DNA of 64,000 bases from the NCBI GenBank assembly GCA_965262455.1, contig CBDHFH010000008.1:186001-250000 (forward strand), written 5' to 3'. Numbering within the stretch: position 1 is the stretch's first letter; each line of letters opens with the position of its first letter. Positions 35,153 to 44,443 of the stretch are shown one piece after another. This DNA is from UBA1858 sp965262455. GTDB lineage: Bacteria; Pseudomonadota; Gammaproteobacteria; UBA4575. Under the pieces are notes generated by a model. It worked only from the letters and a program-made list of their open reading frames with translations. It made no database searches and was not told the DNA's origin. A program made the position numbers and the translations under genes.

Positions 35153-36115
35153 TTGAAAAGTATAGAAGTAATTACAGATTCGGGTCATGTTGATACAGTG
35201 CTTAGCATCGCCGAGCAATATCATGCTAAAGACTGTTGGCATTATCCCATTTCAGAGAATGACCGCTATGAAATAAGAATGATTGTAGGCAATGATTCGG
35301 TGCAACCAATTTTAGATGTCATTCAAAAGGCGGTGACAAGCAGTGAAGGCTCACGCGTCCTGGTCATGCCGATTGAAGCTACGATTCCGAAAATGGATGC
35401 GGTAGAAAAAACTTCATCTAATGCATCTATTTCAAGAGAAGTACTTTATCAATCAATCGAAAAGAATGCGCATCTCGATTACAACTATTTATTGCTGGTT
35501 GTGTTGTCAACTATTGTCGCATGTGTGGGCATGTTGGAGAGCAGCGTTGCGGTGGTAATTGGCGCCATGGTAATTGCACCCTTGTTGGGTCCGAATATTG
35601 CACTTACATTTGGCACTGTGCTTGGCGATAGTAAACTTATGCTGCAAGCTATCGTGACATTAGTAACAGGCGCGGTGTTGGCATTAATTGTTGCGTTTGG
35701 TCTGTCATGGGTTTATCCAATTCAGGAATATAATCAAGAGATATTATCTCGCACACATGTGAATTATAGTTCCGCAGTCATGGCGCTAGCATCAGGTGCA
35801 GCCGCTGCATTGTCTATGACGACTGGGTTATCTTCGGTACTCGTTGGTGTTATGGTGGCTGTCGCTATCTTGCCGCCGACCTGTGTATTGGGTTTAATGC
35901 TAGGTTATCAGCAATTCCAATATGCATTAGATGCCTTTATGTTACTGGCAGTTAATGTTGTATGCATTAATTTATCAGGAATTATAGTGTTTATAACTAA
36001 AGGCATCAGGCCACGTACTAGTGGTGATAAGCGCAAGGCAAAAAAAATTGCAACATTTTATGTCTTTATTTGGTTTATGTTGCTTGCGGTTCTACTCATT
36101 ATGTTAATCAACTAG
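35153..36115 (+). CDS. DUF389 / TIGR00341 family membrane protein
   Basis: A 320-residue protein with a soluble ferredoxin-like N-terminal domain (~1-85) and a membrane part of about six helices (~115-318). The SSVAVVIGAMVIAPLLGPN segment is the mark of the DUF389 family. The start appears to be TTG 35153, 16 bases after the malic enzyme stop; a nearby ATG is followed at once by a stop. The function of DUF389 proteins is not settled; some are placed with transporters. Likely in an operon with malic enzyme. Confidence 0.85.
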   Translation: MKSIEVITDSGHVDTVLSIAEQYHAKDCWHYPISENDRYEIRMIVGNDSVQPILDVIQKAVTSSEGSRVLVMPIEATIPKMDAVEKTSSNASISREVLYQSIEKNAHLDYNYLLLVVLSTIVACVGMLESSVAVVIGAMVIAPLLGPNIALTFGTVLGDSKLMLQAIVTLVTGAVLALIVAFGLSWVYPIQEYNQEILSRTHVNYSSAVMALASGAAAALSMTTGLSSVLVGVMVAVAILPPTCVLGLMLGYQQFQYALDAFMLLAVNVVCINLSGIIVFITKGIRPRTSGDKRKAKKIATFYVFIWFMLLAVLLIMLIN

Positions 36116-36131
36116 CAATAAAGTATTGATC

Positions 36132-36503
36132 ATGGATAAGCAAAAAAATGTTTATGGGGATGACATAGAAGTCTGTGGGTTTGATCCACTCACAGGTTAT
36201 TTTCGTGATGGTTCATGCCATACAGATGAACAAGATTTGGGGTCTCATACGGTATGCGTGCAAGTCACAGACGAATTTTTGAGATATTCAAAATCTAAAG
36301 GCAATGACTTGATGACGCCAAAGCCAGAGTTTGGCTTTCCCGGTTTAGTTTCTGGTGACAGATGGTGTGTATGTGCGCAACGTTGGTTAGAGGCTTATGA
36401 AGATGGTGTTGCGCCAAAAGTTATTTTGCTGGCTACTCATCAAAACGTGTTAGAGATTATTCCACTTGAAGTTTTAAAGAGTGCAGCACTCGATTTAACT
36501 TAA
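36132..36503 (+). CDS. DUF2237 family protein
   Basis: A 123-residue soluble protein. The N-terminal VCGFDPLTGYFRDGSCHT and the GDRWCVCAQRWLEA segments, with conserved cysteines, are characteristic of DUF2237 (PF09996). ATG 36132 is preferred; an in-frame TTG lies two codons upstream. Its TAA overlaps the ATG of the next gene (TAATG), so the two are translationally coupled. Biochemical function is unknown. Confidence 0.85.
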   Translation: MDKQKNVYGDDIEVCGFDPLTGYFRDGSCHTDEQDLGSHTVCVQVTDEFLRYSKSKGNDLMTPKPEFGFPGLVSGDRWCVCAQRWLEAYEDGVAPKVILLATHQNVLEIIPLEVLKSAALDLT

Positions 36504-37249
36504 TGTCAGTTGAGTGGGAGCAGCAATACAATGGTGCTATTTATCGTGTAATACGTTTTGGCAATACGGTGCGCCTATATCGTAATTATGTATTACATAG
36601 TCAATGGAATTTTAAACAGCCAGTGTCTGGTAAGTTATGGGATTTATTCCTTATTTCAGCGTTGGGATTAAACAAGAATCTATCACGTGTATTGGTGTTG
36701 GGTGCTGGGGGCGGCAGTGTCATCAATCTAATTCATCATTTTTATCCTGATGCACACATTCATGCAATTGATTTTGATAAAACTCACCTCAATGTGGCAA
36801 AAAAATATTTTAAAATTAATGCAAAAAAATGTGTGCTCATACATGCGGATGCCGAGGCATGGTTATTAAGCAATAACCAGCGATATGATTTGATTATTGA
36901 TGATGTATTTAGTGAGACTGATAATATTCCATATCGATCAATAGACAGTAAAAAGCATTGGGTAACATTATTATCCAAGCATCTGGGTGCTAACGGTATA
37001 CTTGTGTTTAACTTTGCCGATAATGCGGAGTGGAAGAAAAACTACAAACTCTGGCAGGCGTCTCTGGTGGAGAAAAATATAGCCATTGCTACTCATCATA
37101 AATGTGATAACAAAATTGTTCATATATCAAATGAAGAAATTTCATTAACAAATATTAAGCCAAATATTCAGCAACATAGAGATTATCTTAAGTATATCAG
37201 ACGTCGGATATTCTCATATCGTATGTATAGAAGGTCAGTGGAGTCATAG
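36503..37249 (+). CDS. Spermidine synthase-like / class I SAM-dependent methyltransferase
   Basis: A 248-residue Rossmann-fold protein. The SAM or decarboxy-SAM site VLVLGAGGGSVI (~73-84), an acidic residue at the end of strand 2 (IHAIDFDKTHL) and the LIIDDVFSE segment place it in the spermidine synthase superfamily. The DD pair is shared with polyamine synthases, but residues for putrescine binding are not clear, so it could be a small-molecule methyltransferase instead. It overlaps the DUF2237 stop by one base and lies one base before the next gene. Confidence 0.72.
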   Translation: MSVEWEQQYNGAIYRVIRFGNTVRLYRNYVLHSQWNFKQPVSGKLWDLFLISALGLNKNLSRVLVLGAGGGSVINLIHHFYPDAHIHAIDFDKTHLNVAKKYFKINAKKCVLIHADAEAWLLSNNQRYDLIIDDVFSETDNIPYRSIDSKKHWVTLLSKHLGANGILVFNFADNAEWKKNYKLWQASLVEKNIAIATHHKCDNKIVHISNEEISLTNIKPNIQQHRDYLKYIRRRIFSYRMYRRSVES

Positions 37250-37250
37250 C

Positions 37251-37496
37251 ATGCATCGATTTGTGCCACCTGATTTTGTTGAGGGAGTTTCAAAGTTGCA
37301 GTACGCAGTTATATATGCACCCCGTGCCAAGCGGCACCGATTTTCTGCGAATTGCGTGCACGTCTACCCGACTCTTGAAGAGGCTATCGCGAATGCTGAT
37401 AAACAAAAACACATGTTGCCTGGCAAAGTGCTGGGTCCTTCGAAGTCATCGGAAGGGCAATTTATATACTACCTTATAGAATGGATAAGTATATGA
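37251..37496 (+). CDS. Small conserved-looking hypothetical protein
   Basis: An 81-residue basic soluble protein with no signal peptide or membrane segment. It starts one base after the methyltransferase-like gene and ends the likely operon. I do not recognise a family. The sequence (LEEAIANADKQKHMLPGKVL near the middle) looks like a globular alpha/beta protein. Confidence 0.6.
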   Translation: MHRFVPPDFVEGVSKLQYAVIYAPRAKRHRFSANCVHVYPTLEEAIANADKQKHMLPGKVLGPSKSSEGQFIYYLIEWISI

Positions 37497-37621
37497 AATT
37501 ATTCGTTTTATAACATTTTATCTTGAATTTAGTCCCTTACAGCACCGGGGCATTTCAATTGCTATTTCAGTGAGTATGATGAGTAGTATCTAAAAATAAA
37601 CCTCCGCAAATTATAGTTAAC

Positions 37622-40477
37622 ATGCTCAATATTTTTGGTCAGCAGAAGTCTTCTGAGGCTAAAGCTAAAAAATCTACCTATACGAAAACAGCGACAAGAG
37701 CACAGTCTAAGTTTTATATAGAGCTAGATTTAAAAGGCAATATTTTATTTATTAGCTTTGGTCTAAAAGAATTTTTTCTAATTCATGATATTTATGATGT
37801 GACACAAATTCTGCCAGATAATTTGGTTCAAATGAGCCAATTATTATCAATATCCAAACAGTCACAAGTAGTCAAATGTGAATTTGAGAATAAAGCATGG
37901 GTGTGGGAAGTTTCTATAAATGAAGATAATTGCGTTGTTGTAAACTTGTTAAATCACCAAGACTTTGAGAGAGATAACCGCGCTAAGTCAAATCAAGATG
38001 CTGATCAGCTCAATGAAGAAACGTTTGGTAGTGTTCCAGCAAGTATATGTGTCACTTCGCATGATGACTATCAAATTTTATATGCTAATAAAAAATTTAA
38101 CAGCATGTTTAAGTCGGGAGAAAAAGCATACACTGATTTAATTTCATTAATTAATAATAAAAATGTACTTATCGATATTAAAACGTCATTACAGGATGGT
38201 GATGAAGTTGAGAACGTACTTTTTGTGTATAAACAACAAGGCCAAAGTTTTTGGCAAAATAGTGAGCGATATATTTCAGTTGATATTCAACGCTCTAAGT
38301 TAATTTTTGGCGATGTCTTGGTATGGAAATTTGAAGATATTTCTGACTTAAAAAATCTGCAATCGCAACACCAGTTATATAAGAAGAAATTTAATACTGC
38401 AATTCAAGCCGCCACTGAAGGTATTTGGGAATGGTCCAAATTAGATGAGCATGGAGACTGGTGGTCAAAGCCTATGTTTACCTTGCTTGGTTTAGATATG
38501 GATAACACCAAGCCTTCGTTTCAAATGCTGCTAAGGCTGATGCATCCAAAAGAGAAAAAAGTGTTTGATCGTTTAATTGAAAGTGAAATTAGATTGAAAC
38601 AATATTTTTCCATGGAATGTCGCTTATCCGTCAAAGAGCATGGGTTCAGATGGTTCCGTCTAAGAGTTGTTGGTTCCTTCGATTCAAGTGGTGATCTTAA
38701 TAAATTAATTGGTTCGCTAGTCAATATTCACTCAGAAAAAACCAGTCGACTTCAGCTTCAACAGGAAAAAGATAAGGCCATAGCGACGCTGAATTCGATC
38801 GTGGATGCAGTGATTACAACCAATGCAGAAGGTGTCATAGAATATCAAAATTCTGCGGCAGAGCGCTTGACTGGAATTCCAATAAATCAGGCTAAAGGAA
38901 TGAGAATTGATAATGCGATTTCGTTTTTTCAAGAACATTCCATGAATGATATCGACAATCCGGTATTTACTTGTTTGCAGACAGGCGAGCGTATGAATCA
39001 AAAAATTTACGCCGATATGCTCGACAAAGATGGTACCCGATATACTGTGCAAGTGATGTCAACACCGCTGATTGGCAAAGACAAACAGGTGTTTGGTGCA
39101 GTGCTGGTGCTTAACGACGTAACCAATATACGCATATTATCAAGACGTCTTAAGTATCAAGCTTCGCATGATATTCTGACTAAGCTAATCAATCGTAGTG
39201 AATTTGAAAAGCGTGTTAGAAATGCAATTACTCAGGCGCAAAACTATGATGGCAATTCTGCAGTTTTATATATTGATCTTGATCGATTTAAATTAATCAA
39301 TGATATATGTGGGCATGCAGCAGGAGATGAGTTATTAAAGCAAGTCGCTAAATTACTCCGCTCTATTGTTGAAAAAGAAAACTCAGTTGCACGTATGGGC
39401 GGTGATGAATTTGCGGTGCTGATAGAAAACACGCCTATTTCTGAAGCTGAGAAAGTGGCAAACAAAATACTTGCCGATCTCGCTGCGTATCGTTTCTCCT
39501 GGGATGAAAAATCTTTTTCAATTGAGTGCAGTATTGGTATGGCTGAAATTCAGCCTACCTGTGATGGGCTTACCTATATATTGAATGCCGTGGATAGCGC
39601 CTGTTACTTGGCGAAAGAATCGGGGCGAAATTGTATACGCACCTATTGTGACGGTGACGACACCATCATTGAGCGCAAAGGACAGGAACGCTGGATTCAA
39701 CATTTTGATAAAGCAATAGAAAAAGACGACTTAGTATTATATGCACAACCGATTGTATCGCTAGCAAAAAATGAGAAGAAAAAAACATCGATAGAGGTAT
39801 TGGTACGTATGCTAGATGATGATGGCAGTATTATCCCGCCCAATGCCTTTTTACCAGCAGTTGAGAGATATGATCGCGCATATAAGTTAGATCGTTGGAT
39901 TATTGAGAGTGTGTTTAAGTTCGTAAACTCGCATAAGAAAGCAGTTAAAAAACTAACTAAAATTTCCATTAATCTTTCCGGGCAATCTGTGGCTGAAGAC
40001 GAACTGTTGCCATTCATTCAACAGAAGACCAGGCAGTATGGTATCGATTCGAGCAAGATTTGTTTTGAGGTGACAGAAACAGCTGCCATTGCCAATCTAA
40101 CTACGGCAATAGACTTAATTGAACAGCTCAAACAAGATGGTTTCTTATTTGCCCTTGATGATTTTGGTTCTGGACTCTCTTCATTTGCTTACTTGAAAAC
40201 ATTGCCCGTCGACTTTCTGAAGATTGACGGCATTTTTGTCAAAGATATTCAAACTGACAAAGTAAACTACGCTATGGTCAAAGCCATTCATGAAATGAGT
40301 GCTGTACTTGATAAACAAACCATTGCTGAGTATGTGGAAAATGAAGCAGTGGTGGAGCTATTGTCTGAAATTGGCGTGGATTATGGTCAGGGTTTTTATT
40401 TAGGCAAGCCTCAGCCGATTGAAGAGTTTTTCAGTAAAGGCTCAGTATTTAGCAAAATAGCCGGATCAGCTGCATAA
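37622..40477 (+). CDS. PAS-GGDEF-EAL cyclic-di-GMP signalling protein
   Basis: A 951-residue cytoplasmic protein. Three PAS-like domains (~135-245, ~255-375 and ~380-505) precede a GGDEF domain (intact motif at 593-597) and an EAL domain (~695-940). The EAL motif reads EVLVR (Glu725); the other metal and catalytic residues are kept: the Asn in SINLSG, Glu in VTETAA, DDFGSG and Lys in FLKIDG. So both synthesis and breakdown of c-di-GMP are plausible. The inhibitory RxxD site before GGDEF is absent. No membrane helices are seen, so PAS domains probably sense an internal signal. Its product could feed the riboswitch at 43287. Confidence 0.9.
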   Translation: MLNIFGQQKSSEAKAKKSTYTKTATRAQSKFYIELDLKGNILFISFGLKEFFLIHDIYDVTQILPDNLVQMSQLLSISKQSQVVKCEFENKAWVWEVSINEDNCVVVNLLNHQDFERDNRAKSNQDADQLNEETFGSVPASICVTSHDDYQILYANKKFNSMFKSGEKAYTDLISLINNKNVLIDIKTSLQDGDEVENVLFVYKQQGQSFWQNSERYISVDIQRSKLIFGDVLVWKFEDISDLKNLQSQHQLYKKKFNTAIQAATEGIWEWSKLDEHGDWWSKPMFTLLGLDMDNTKPSFQMLLRLMHPKEKKVFDRLIESEIRLKQYFSMECRLSVKEHGFRWFRLRVVGSFDSSGDLNKLIGSLVNIHSEKTSRLQLQQEKDKAIATLNSIVDAVITTNAEGVIEYQNSAAERLTGIPINQAKGMRIDNAISFFQEHSMNDIDNPVFTCLQTGERMNQKIYADMLDKDGTRYTVQVMSTPLIGKDKQVFGAVLVLNDVTNIRILSRRLKYQASHDILTKLINRSEFEKRVRNAITQAQNYDGNSAVLYIDLDRFKLINDICGHAAGDELLKQVAKLLRSIVEKENSVARMGGDEFAVLIENTPISEAEKVANKILADLAAYRFSWDEKSFSIECSIGMAEIQPTCDGLTYILNAVDSACYLAKESGRNCIRTYCDGDDTIIERKGQERWIQHFDKAIEKDDLVLYAQPIVSLAKNEKKKTSIEVLVRMLDDDGSIIPPNAFLPAVERYDRAYKLDRWIIESVFKFVNSHKKAVKKLTKISINLSGQSVAEDELLPFIQQKTRQYGIDSSKICFEVTETAAIANLTTAIDLIEQLKQDGFLFALDDFGSGLSSFAYLKTLPVDFLKIDGIFVKDIQTDKVNYAMVKAIHEMSAVLDKQTIAEYVENEAVVELLSEIGVDYGQGFYLGKPQPIEEFFSKGSVFSKIAGSAA

Positions 40478-40498
40478 ACCTCGAGTAATTATTCGATT

Positions 40499-41188
40499 CT
40501 ACGAACTGAATCGATAGCCGACACCACGTACAGTTTTTATTAGGTCATCGTAGCCATGTTGTTGCAATGACTTGCGTAAACGCATCACGTAAACATCGAT
40601 TGATCGTTCATTTAGCTTGTTTTCAGCTTCATTGCCCTTAGTTAATGCGCGTAGCTCATTGCGTGTAAATGCCTTATTAGGATTGCGCATAAAATGATAA
40701 AGCAATCTAAATTCACTCAGCGAGAGGTCAGTATTTTCCCCAGCAATAGACACTTGCAAAGACTGCATGTCCAGATTAATACCGTTATTTGACAAATAAC
40801 TCGTGCTTGCGTCTTTAGCTTCAGATTTTCTTAGCAGATTATTTAATCTAAGTACGAGCTCATTCAGCGAGATCGGTTTTGATAACACATCATCCGCACC
40901 ATTTTGCAGTGACAATACACGCGCAACCTCATTACAGCATGGACCAAGCATCAGACTTGGCACTCTCTGGTTAAGCTCATTTCTTTGTAGCTGTTTTTGA
41001 AGATCTATGCCTGAGCCATCCGGTAATTCGTAATCAATGATGGCCGCACTTGGCAGCGTCATTGACTTGGTCTCCAGAGCACTGGCATATGAACCAGCTT
41101 CAACAGTGGTAAATCCAGAGGAATTCAGTGCAGAAACAGTGGCGGACCTTGATAAAGTATCCGCTTCAACAACTAAAATTGTGTACAT
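40499..41188 (-). CDS. OmpR/PhoB-type response regulator with an atypical receiver
   Basis: A 229-residue regulator: receiver (~1-115) plus winged-helix DNA-binding domain (~130-228), the latter with LSLSEFRLLYHFMRNPNKAF and the VYVMRLRKSL and TVRGVGYRF segments. ATG 41188 begins the receiver directly; earlier starts add an unrelated tail. The phospho-acceptor Asp in IIDYELPDGSG and Lys in LSKPI are kept, but the N-terminal acidic pair is VVEAD (one acid lost) and the usual Thr/Ser is missing (LMLGPCC). It may act without normal phosphorylation. No histidine kinase is adjacent. Confidence 0.85.
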   Translation of the reverse strand: MYTILVVEADTLSRSATVSALNSSGFTTVEAGSYASALETKSMTLPSAAIIDYELPDGSGIDLQKQLQRNELNQRVPSLMLGPCCNEVARVLSLQNGADDVLSKPISLNELVLRLNNLLRKSEAKDASTSYLSNNGINLDMQSLQVSIAGENTDLSLSEFRLLYHFMRNPNKAFTRNELRALTKGNEAENKLNERSIDVYVMRLRKSLQQHGYDDLIKTVRGVGYRFSS

Positions 41189-41525
41189 TGGTAATAGAAT
41201 GGTTTTAATTGGAATTGCTACACTATTACAACCTCTTATTACACAACAGTTAAAATAAAGTGACAAAGCAAAAAATATATTAGATTAATAATGGTTGAAA
41301 AATAATCGAGTCTTAATAATATGCTTTAAGTATTCGTCATATATATTTAACTTTGTTAATGTATAGCTAAAAGAAATTTTATTCGTTCTGTCATATTCCT
41401 TTTACGAATTACTGAGACAATACAATCTTAGAAGATAAATTTAAGAACTAAGATTTGCAATAAATTGCCATGAGAAATCGACAAAATCGAGGCTCATTAA
41501 TAAATATAATTACACTAAGTCGCTA
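41189..41525. other. Gene-free stretch between divergent regulator and lipoprotein genes
   Basis: 337 AT-rich bases that must hold both divergent promoters. No operator, repeat or RNA element stands out. Confidence 0.3.
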
Positions 41526-42104
41526 ATGAATAATAAGTTAGTCTATAAACTTTCAGCATTATGTCCGTTATTGTATGTAATGATTGTCATTCTATTTGCG
41601 GCTGGATGTTCTACATTTTCTGGACAAGCTGAGTATAAAAACACCGTCACTTATACTCATCCTGAAGTCAATGATGCGGATAAAATAATCTTTATTGTAG
41701 GTGCAGAAGGACCTAATCCACTATCATTCGTGCGAATTTGTACCGAAGACTTCAAAGAAAGGGTAGGTAAGTGGACAGATCATAGAATAGAATCCTCAGT
41801 CCAGCCTGGTGAAGTTATAATTATTGAGCAACCCAACTGGTTTCCAGTCAGAAGGCTCTGTGCTTATTCCAAAGATCGATATGCCAATTATGTCGGTACT
41901 CATGTCATCTCAGAGATTGTATACCCTGGCGAAGGAGGGCCCGGGATCTACTACTTAGGTACAGTCAAAACGCCAGACTCTGTTAGTAGTTACAAGTTAA
42001 ATGAATTATATTTTCCTGAGATTACAGATACAGTTAGAGCCAATTTGATTGAGGCAGTTAACGCATATCCGGATTTTAAACCCATAAATTTTGACATACA
42101 GTGA
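41526..42104 (+). CDS. Putative lipoprotein of unknown function
   Basis: A 192-residue protein with a lipoprotein signal peptide: hydrophobic core ~14-25 and lipobox FAAGC with Cys28. Asp is not at +2 (Ser), so sorting to the outer membrane is expected. The remainder is a soluble beta-rich domain that I do not recognise. It lies 43 bases before the next unknown gene and may share its transcript. Confidence 0.6.
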   Translation: MNNKLVYKLSALCPLLYVMIVILFAAGCSTFSGQAEYKNTVTYTHPEVNDADKIIFIVGAEGPNPLSFVRICTEDFKERVGKWTDHRIESSVQPGEVIIIEQPNWFPVRRLCAYSKDRYANYVGTHVISEIVYPGEGGPGIYYLGTVKTPDSVSSYKLNELYFPEITDTVRANLIEAVNAYPDFKPINFDIQ

Positions 42105-42147
42105 TTATAACTGTGAATATTACTGCAAATAGCAAGAGATCATCATT

Positions 42148-42924
42148 ATGAAATTAGTGGCAATAGTCGATAAATACAATATTTTATACAGCAAATTTAA
42201 TATGTTATTGCCGCCGCACTCAATGGCTTTGTTCTTTATGAGTTTCGTACTCACAATGTCGTATCAATATATGCAGCAAAATAACAATCAGGAATTGTCT
42301 GTTTCCTCATTTGTCAGTTCAAACTTGGCTAAAATATCCTATGTGGATCTCGGTTACTCGAATTCTGATGAGGCGCCTATATCTAAATCAATCAATAATA
42401 AAGTCTTAGAAGATTATCAGGCGGATCCTAACAATCAAAAACCAGCGACTAACGATGAAGGTCCGGAAGAAATAAATTATGCGGATGTAGATGAAGAAAA
42501 TAGTGAACCTATTAATCAACTTGCAAATATTTCAACTGGCAACAGCTTCACAGAATCTATTCGCAATCAACAGCGCATCTATATTCCTAGTGGAAACAGT
42601 AGTTTTACGAATACAGTTTCGACTACTAATTCGAATGATCAGTCATTTAATCAAGTTACTACTACAGCAACTAACACGTCGAGTGTTACTAATACAGCTG
42701 TCGCTAATCAAGCACCCTTGCAGCAGACCGCAAATCAAATAGATCTTCAGGAAAATCTTGTTGCATCGAATGAAGTAAATACCAGGGCTGAAGAGCTATA
42801 TGAGCGGCGTCGACAAAACGTATGTAATACGGTGACAGCTAGAGTCGGGGTAAATCCATCAGTCGGTGATTTTAGTAGTATCGGCGAATATTACCGACTA
42901 AGGAATGGCTATCGTTGTTTCTGA
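42148..42924 (+). CDS. Membrane-anchored Asn/Ser/Thr-rich protein of unknown function
   Basis: A 258-residue protein with one N-terminal hydrophobic helix (~20-40), followed by a long low-complexity region rich in Asn, Gln, Ser and Thr, then a charged helix (EELYERRRQNVCN) and a short C-terminal segment with two Cys. Probably anchored in the inner membrane with the rest in the periplasm. No family recognised. It precedes the riboswitch region and is separated from it by about 360 bases. Confidence 0.5.
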   Translation: MKLVAIVDKYNILYSKFNMLLPPHSMALFFMSFVLTMSYQYMQQNNNQELSVSSFVSSNLAKISYVDLGYSNSDEAPISKSINNKVLEDYQADPNNQKPATNDEGPEEINYADVDEENSEPINQLANISTGNSFTESIRNQQRIYIPSGNSSFTNTVSTTNSNDQSFNQVTTTATNTSSVTNTAVANQAPLQQTANQIDLQENLVASNEVNTRAEELYERRRQNVCNTVTARVGVNPSVGDFSSIGEYYRLRNGYRCF

Positions 42925-43286
42925 GTAATCAAGAAATACATATTCAAAGTTGAATAGTTTTTAATATTTATCTTATTTCATTTTTTTATTTCTAACAGTA
43001 TGTTGCTTGTTAAGTAAGAAGTAATATATTCAATAATTCTTATAACTTGAGGTCTAATATACTTAAACAAAACCTTAATTAATTGGTGGCTTTATATTGT
43101 AGATATTAGGGTTTCAACAGTTATATGGTTTTAATAAGAAATAAGTACGTTACGAATGAAACATCAATAAATATAACTACTTATTTAATTAAAAATTCAT
43201 CTGTATGTCATAAAAATTCATGCAGATTTAATATTTAAATACATTTGCTAATGTATATTCCTCAAAGCTTTTAGATAGGGGAGATA
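42925..43286. other. Gene-free AT-rich leader region before the riboswitch
   Basis: About 360 AT-rich bases with no supported gene. The promoter of the riboswitch-controlled transcript should be at the right end; an ACATTTGCTAATGT inverted repeat with TATATT just after it (about 43242-43259) is a candidate. Confidence 0.3.
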
Positions 43287-43374
43287 AATAGCCACACCTG
43301 TTGTGAAGCAGGGTCGGAAAGTCATCGGTCAATTACATTGAGTTGATAGCGAGACTGCCAAATCAAAGGTGCAT
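43287..43374 (+). promoter_or_regulatory. Cyclic di-GMP-I (GEMM-I) riboswitch
   Basis: P2 is a perfect 6-bp stem (CCUGUU / AGCAGG, with one G-U pair) closed by a GNRA tetraloop GUGA, exactly the length of P2 in V. cholerae Vc2. The junction after it reads GUCGGAAAGUC against GACGCAAAGCC of Vc2, keeping the ligand-stacking A47. Aligned on the 5' side, the ligand-contacting G20 is a G. P3 is a hairpin with UCAAU/AUUGA, and the 3' side (GAUAGCGAGACUGCC) resembles Vc2 GGUAGCGGGGUUACC. A terminator-like stem follows at 43391-43484, then a VPLPA-CTERM gene. The alignment is by hand from memory of Vc2. Confidence 0.8.
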
Positions 43375-43390
43375 CGAAACCAGAGATAGT

Positions 43391-43484
43391 ATTACTAAAT
43401 TAAGATAGTAAAAGTGTTTGTTTAACGACGCTATGGGCCAGGCTTCAAGTTCACCTTATGCTATCTTCAACTCTAGTAATTTTT
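43391..43484 (+). terminator. Candidate expression platform: long-range terminator stem
   Basis: ATTACTA (43391-43397) and AAGATAG (43402-43408) pair with CTATCTT (43461-43467) and TAGTAAT (43474-43480), followed by TTTT. The stem lies between the riboswitch and the gene it should control. How ligand binding would alter it cannot be read by eye. Confidence 0.5.
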
Positions 43485-43546
43485 CGAACCAAAATATTAT
43501 TAGCGAACTTGTATATACATATCTTTTAACTTTTTGGAGGTAATCC

Positions 43547-44413
43547 ATGAAAATATTTGCAAAACTAGCAGCGATTGTCGCAATGTTCGCGACTATAACT
43601 GCTAATGCCGCAGATTTAACGACAAGTGGTGATGGCTCTGTAATGCTATCAGTTTGGCAGGAAGGCACTATTGCACCTGCTGCTGGTACTGGCACAGGCC
43701 CTGTTTCTGTTCTTGTCGATACTGGTCTGAATTTCTCAGATCTATTTAATCTAGGTGGTGGTGATTCAATTACTGTTGATGTTAACAGTATTTTTGATGT
43801 CGGTGACTTCTTAGATAGCAGTATTGGAGTAGCATCTGCTAGTCCACAAATGAATATTGTGGGCGGTGCGCAGAATGGTGGATTCCAGCAGCTTTTTGTC
43901 TCTAATGAAAATTTTATTGACTCTGCAATCAATGTTGAGCTGCAAAATTCAATTATCAACACTGATCTATTTCTAGAGCGTATCGGTGCAACCAATGTAG
44001 AGACATCATTATCAGCTACTGATTTCCCGAACGCTGGTGCAGGTAATTCATGGGGCGATAATTTCGGTACTGCATTCCAAGATATTGACAATGCATTTGA
44101 GTTGCCAGGCACTCCTGAAGTTTTCCAATTACCAACTGGACCTTTCGATCTCGGACCAATGGCTGATGGAAATGCATCAGGAGAAATGATTTTGTTCCAA
44201 ACATCAACTCAAGGCACTCTAAATGGACAGCCTCTGCAAGTGAATGAATTTGCCGGTTTGTTTACATTTGCTTATGACCTTGTCACTGGTGAGCTAACAT
44301 TTACTAACTTAGGTGCTGCTGCTGCAATTCCTCTTCCAGCTGCTGTCTGGTTCTTAGGTTCTGCGCTTATTGGTTTAATGGGCTTTTCACGTCGTCGCGC
44401 GATTGCGGCTTAA
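43547..44413 (+). CDS. VPLPA-CTERM/PEP-CTERM sorting domain secreted protein
   Basis: A 288-residue secreted protein. Signal peptide ~1-21 (ending ANA), a mature Asp/Asn/Gly-rich domain without Cys, and a C-terminal tripartite sorting tail: IPLPAAVWF motif, a hydrophobic helix, and RRR near the end. Such tails are processed by exosortase-type enzymes and send proteins to the cell surface or matrix, often together with exopolysaccharide. No exosortase lies in this window. A strong GGAGGT site precedes ATG 43547. The riboswitch upstream suggests control by c-di-GMP. The next gene is 30 bases downstream and shares the transcript. Confidence 0.85.
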   Translation: MKIFAKLAAIVAMFATITANAADLTTSGDGSVMLSVWQEGTIAPAAGTGTGPVSVLVDTGLNFSDLFNLGGGDSITVDVNSIFDVGDFLDSSIGVASASPQMNIVGGAQNGGFQQLFVSNENFIDSAINVELQNSIINTDLFLERIGATNVETSLSATDFPNAGAGNSWGDNFGTAFQDIDNAFELPGTPEVFQLPTGPFDLGPMADGNASGEMILFQTSTQGTLNGQPLQVNEFAGLFTFAYDLVTGELTFTNLGAAAAIPLPAAVWFLGSALIGLMGFSRRRAIAA

Positions 44414-44443
44414 TTAATTACTTAAATACAGGAGATTTATAAA

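Noticed and set aside
43287..43374. Riboswitch as a cGAMP (GEMM-Ib) type
   Set aside because: By hand alignment position 20 is G, not the A that favours cGAMP, so c-di-GMP is the better call.
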